Assembly: GCA_013288815.1 (NCBI GenBank)
Contig: JABDBD010000029.1
Span: 1-33,638 of the forward strand
DNA: 33,638 nucleotides
Reading direction: 5' to 3'
Source of the DNA: Gammaproteobacteria bacterium
Lineage (GTDB): Bacteria > Pseudomonadota > Gammaproteobacteria > DSM-16500
The translations under genes were made by a program, and so were the position numbers. Below are positions 32,127 through 33,638 of this stretch, one piece after another (the stretch's first letter is position 1; each line of letters begins with the position of its first letter). Under the pieces are notes generated by a model. That model searched no databases, had not been told where the DNA came from, and was given only the letters and a program-made list of their open reading frames with translations.

Positions 32127-32871
32127 GCGGAAATCACTGCTTAGTTGTTTGTTTTTAACTTGTCTTCATCAACCTTTATTTGCTTCCAATACTTTTTTTA
32201 TCCCTGTTAACCCTCATGGCTGGTTTGTGGGTGCTAATGCAGGCGCCACACTTCCCCAAGTCAGCACGAATACTTATGTTGCAACGATTCCAGGATGGCC
32301 TAATGATCAATACCATTATTCGCATACCAATGCAGCGACATTATTATCTTTATTAGGGGGATATACTTGGAGCACATCACATCGTTTTCTTCCATCTTAT
32401 AGTTTGGGAGTCAGTTATAGTTATGTATATCCTTCGACAATAGGCGGTAGAATTAGACAATTCTCACTACCTACATTTGAAAATTACAACTTTCAATATC
32501 AAGTTCAACGTCAAACAATTTTAGCGATATTCAAAGCCGACATTCAGCGCTGGTCTGATACGATGCCATTCATCACCGCGGGTGCTGGTTTGTCGATAAA
32601 TAAAGCAAGCAACTATCAAGAGCAAGCGTTGACTGGCGTGACTCCTCGCGTTTCTCCTGGATTTGGTAGTCAAACGAATACTCAATTTAGCTACACGGTA
32701 GGTGCCGGATTAGATTATATCGTTAAGAAAAATGTAACTGTGAGCTTAGAGTACAACTATGGATACTTTGGACATGTTCAAACTGGGTATGGTAATGGTC
32801 AACGACTATCAACAGCGCTATCTGCAAACACCATTATGGTAAGCGCCAACTACTTTCTAGCATCAGCTTAA
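32125..32871 (+). CDS. Outer-membrane beta-barrel protein
   Basis: The product is 248 residues with a signal peptide (MRKSLLSCLFLTCLHQPLFA). The mature part starts with GWFVGANAGATLPQ and contains alternating strands (LLSLLGGYTWS, SYSLGVSYSYVYPS, MPFITAGAGLSIN, FSYTVGAGLDYIVKKNVTVS, LEYNYGYFGHVQTGYG), ending in NTIMVSANYFLASA. This is the pattern of an 8-strand OmpA/OmpW-like surface barrel common in Legionella and Coxiella. The AAGGAAGG site and start are clear. The GH17-like gene begins 12 bases after its stop, so the two are likely cotranscribed and may act together at the surface. Confidence 0.78.
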   Translation: MRKSLLSCLFLTCLHQPLFASNTFFIPVNPHGWFVGANAGATLPQVSTNTYVATIPGWPNDQYHYSHTNAATLLSLLGGYTWSTSHRFLPSYSLGVSYSYVYPSTIGGRIRQFSLPTFENYNFQYQVQRQTILAIFKADIQRWSDTMPFITAGAGLSINKASNYQEQALTGVTPRVSPGFGSQTNTQFSYTVGAGLDYIVKKNVTVSLEYNYGYFGHVQTGYGNGQRLSTALSANTIMVSANYFLASA

Positions 32872-32883
32872 GGGAGAAATGCC

Positions 32884-33638
32884 ATGCGATCACTTCACTA
32901 CTGCGCACTAGGATTGTTTTTTCTGATGAAAACAGCCACAGCAGGAATGGATCCTATCACATGGAAAATAACCTCCCCTACACTGCCATCTATTACTTAT
33001 TATGGTAATAAGTATCTTATCACTTATGCCCTGACATCTAACCTACCTTTCACTATGCCTAGCCCGCTCATGATCACCACACAGTCATCTGGCAGTAGTG
33101 AATTTATATTTAGAGATAGTTGCAGTAATCTGAAATTAACGCCAGGACAAAGTTGCAATGTGTTAGTCGGATTTAACCCTAAAAGCGCCGGCAGTAAATC
33201 GGCTTCTTTGACAGCTGCTTATGGTACAACCACTATTAACATACCAGCACTAGCCACCCTCACCCAATCATCCACTTTAAACTCATCATGGACTGGACTC
33301 ATTGGTGTTGATTATAGTCCAAATCATTATCCCAGCGGCAATGCCATTAACAACCATGATGTATTTTATGCTGGCACAGCGAATGGAGTTGCTGTCAGTA
33401 ATACCTACATAGAAATGGCACAACTACAAGCAGCTGGATTTACTGCAGTGCGATCGTATCAAACAGTTGAGTATTCATGGATAGATCTCATTACGCAAGC
33501 GAATGCATTAGGCTTAAATATTATTTATGAAGCAAATATCCCTCAAAACGGAAGTAATACCGACATTACAAATGCAGTATCAGTCTTAAATAATGTTGTC
33601 GCAGCTGTTGGATCAACAACTTTTCAAAATACAGTCAC
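32884..33638 (+). CDS. Secreted glycoside hydrolase family 17-like protein, 5' part only
   Basis: An open frame runs from ATG 32884 to the window end (251 codons and 2 bases) without a stop. GGGAGAA six bases before the ATG is a good ribosome site. The first 20 residues are a signal peptide (LGLFFLMKTATA). Residues about 25-120 form an Ig-like ASH-type domain with CSNLKLTPGQSCNVLVGFNP. From about residue 137, LIGVDYSPNHYPSG, MAQLQAAGFTAVRSYQT and ALGLNIIYEANIPQNG match the N-terminal part of GH17-type beta-1,3-glucanase folds, where GVxYxP opens strand 1 and a laterally repeated TIM barrel follows. The catalytic glutamates would lie beyond the edge, so activity cannot be judged. It may cut host or environmental beta-glucan. 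Confidence 0.75.
   Translation, partial: MRSLHYCALGLFFLMKTATAGMDPITWKITSPTLPSITYYGNKYLITYALTSNLPFTMPSPLMITTQSSGSSEFIFRDSCSNLKLTPGQSCNVLVGFNPKSAGSKSASLTAAYGTTTINIPALATLTQSSTLNSSWTGLIGVDYSPNHYPSGNAINNHDVFYAGTANGVAVSNTYIEMAQLQAAGFTAVRSYQTVEYSWIDLITQANALGLNIIYEANIPQNGSNTDITNAVSVLNNVVAAVGSTTFQNTV

Overview
The window is low-GC DNA (AT-rich by eye) from a gammaproteobacterium that most resembles the Legionellales, the group of Legionella, Coxiella and their amoeba-associated relatives. This is an inference from content: ankyrin-repeat proteins, a eukaryotic-type kinase fused to a transglutaminase-like domain, Pht-like MFS transporters, secreted beta-propeller and glycosidase-like proteins, and short hairpin repeats between genes. 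I see no rRNA, tRNA, CRISPR array, transposase or phage gene.

Layout. 1-3450: the start of a lipoprotein gene running off the left edge (minus strand), a small secreted cysteine-containing protein, a palindromic repeat, a Bcr/CflA-type drug exporter and a small membrane-anchored protein. 3486-10698 (minus strand): a tight six-gene operon, read in the order MFS exporter, SAM methyltransferase, alpha-oxoamine synthase (AOS1), stand-alone amino-acid-type adenylating enzyme, GNAT acyltransferase, and an odd acidic coiled-coil protein with a degenerate methyltransferase-like head. 10943-11133: a 191-bp inverted-repeat element. 11158-15527 (plus strand): a second oxoamine synthase (AOS2), diverging from the first operon, followed by a 1029-residue protein with exact 39-residue ankyrin-like repeats. 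15621-16895: a Pht-like MFS transporter. 16919-19306 (minus): two ankyrin proteins, one starting with the tail of a GGDEF domain. 19555-22874: an outer-membrane barrel, a small secreted protein of three two-cysteine repeats, a second partial copy of the hairpin element, a terminator, and a secreted propeller-like protein. 23007-26102 (minus): the transglutaminase-like/kinase fusion. 26182-30182 (minus): two tandem paralogous GT2 polysaccharide-synthase-like proteins. 30536 to the end (plus): an APC amino-acid permease, an outer-membrane barrel, and the first part of a secreted GH17-like protein cut by the right edge.

How it fits together. The 3486-10698 operon plus AOS2 looks like an uncharacterised pathway for making and exporting a small molecule. 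An adenylating enzyme activates an amino acid or other carboxylate, oxoamine synthases make a carbon-carbon bond with loss of CO2, a methyltransferase and an acyltransferase modify the product, and an MFS pump exports it. No carrier-protein gene and no sensor kinase or regulator are visible, so neither a standard NRPS line nor a complete Lqs/Cqs quorum-sensing locus is present. The ankyrin and kinase proteins are candidate host-directed effectors by domain type only.
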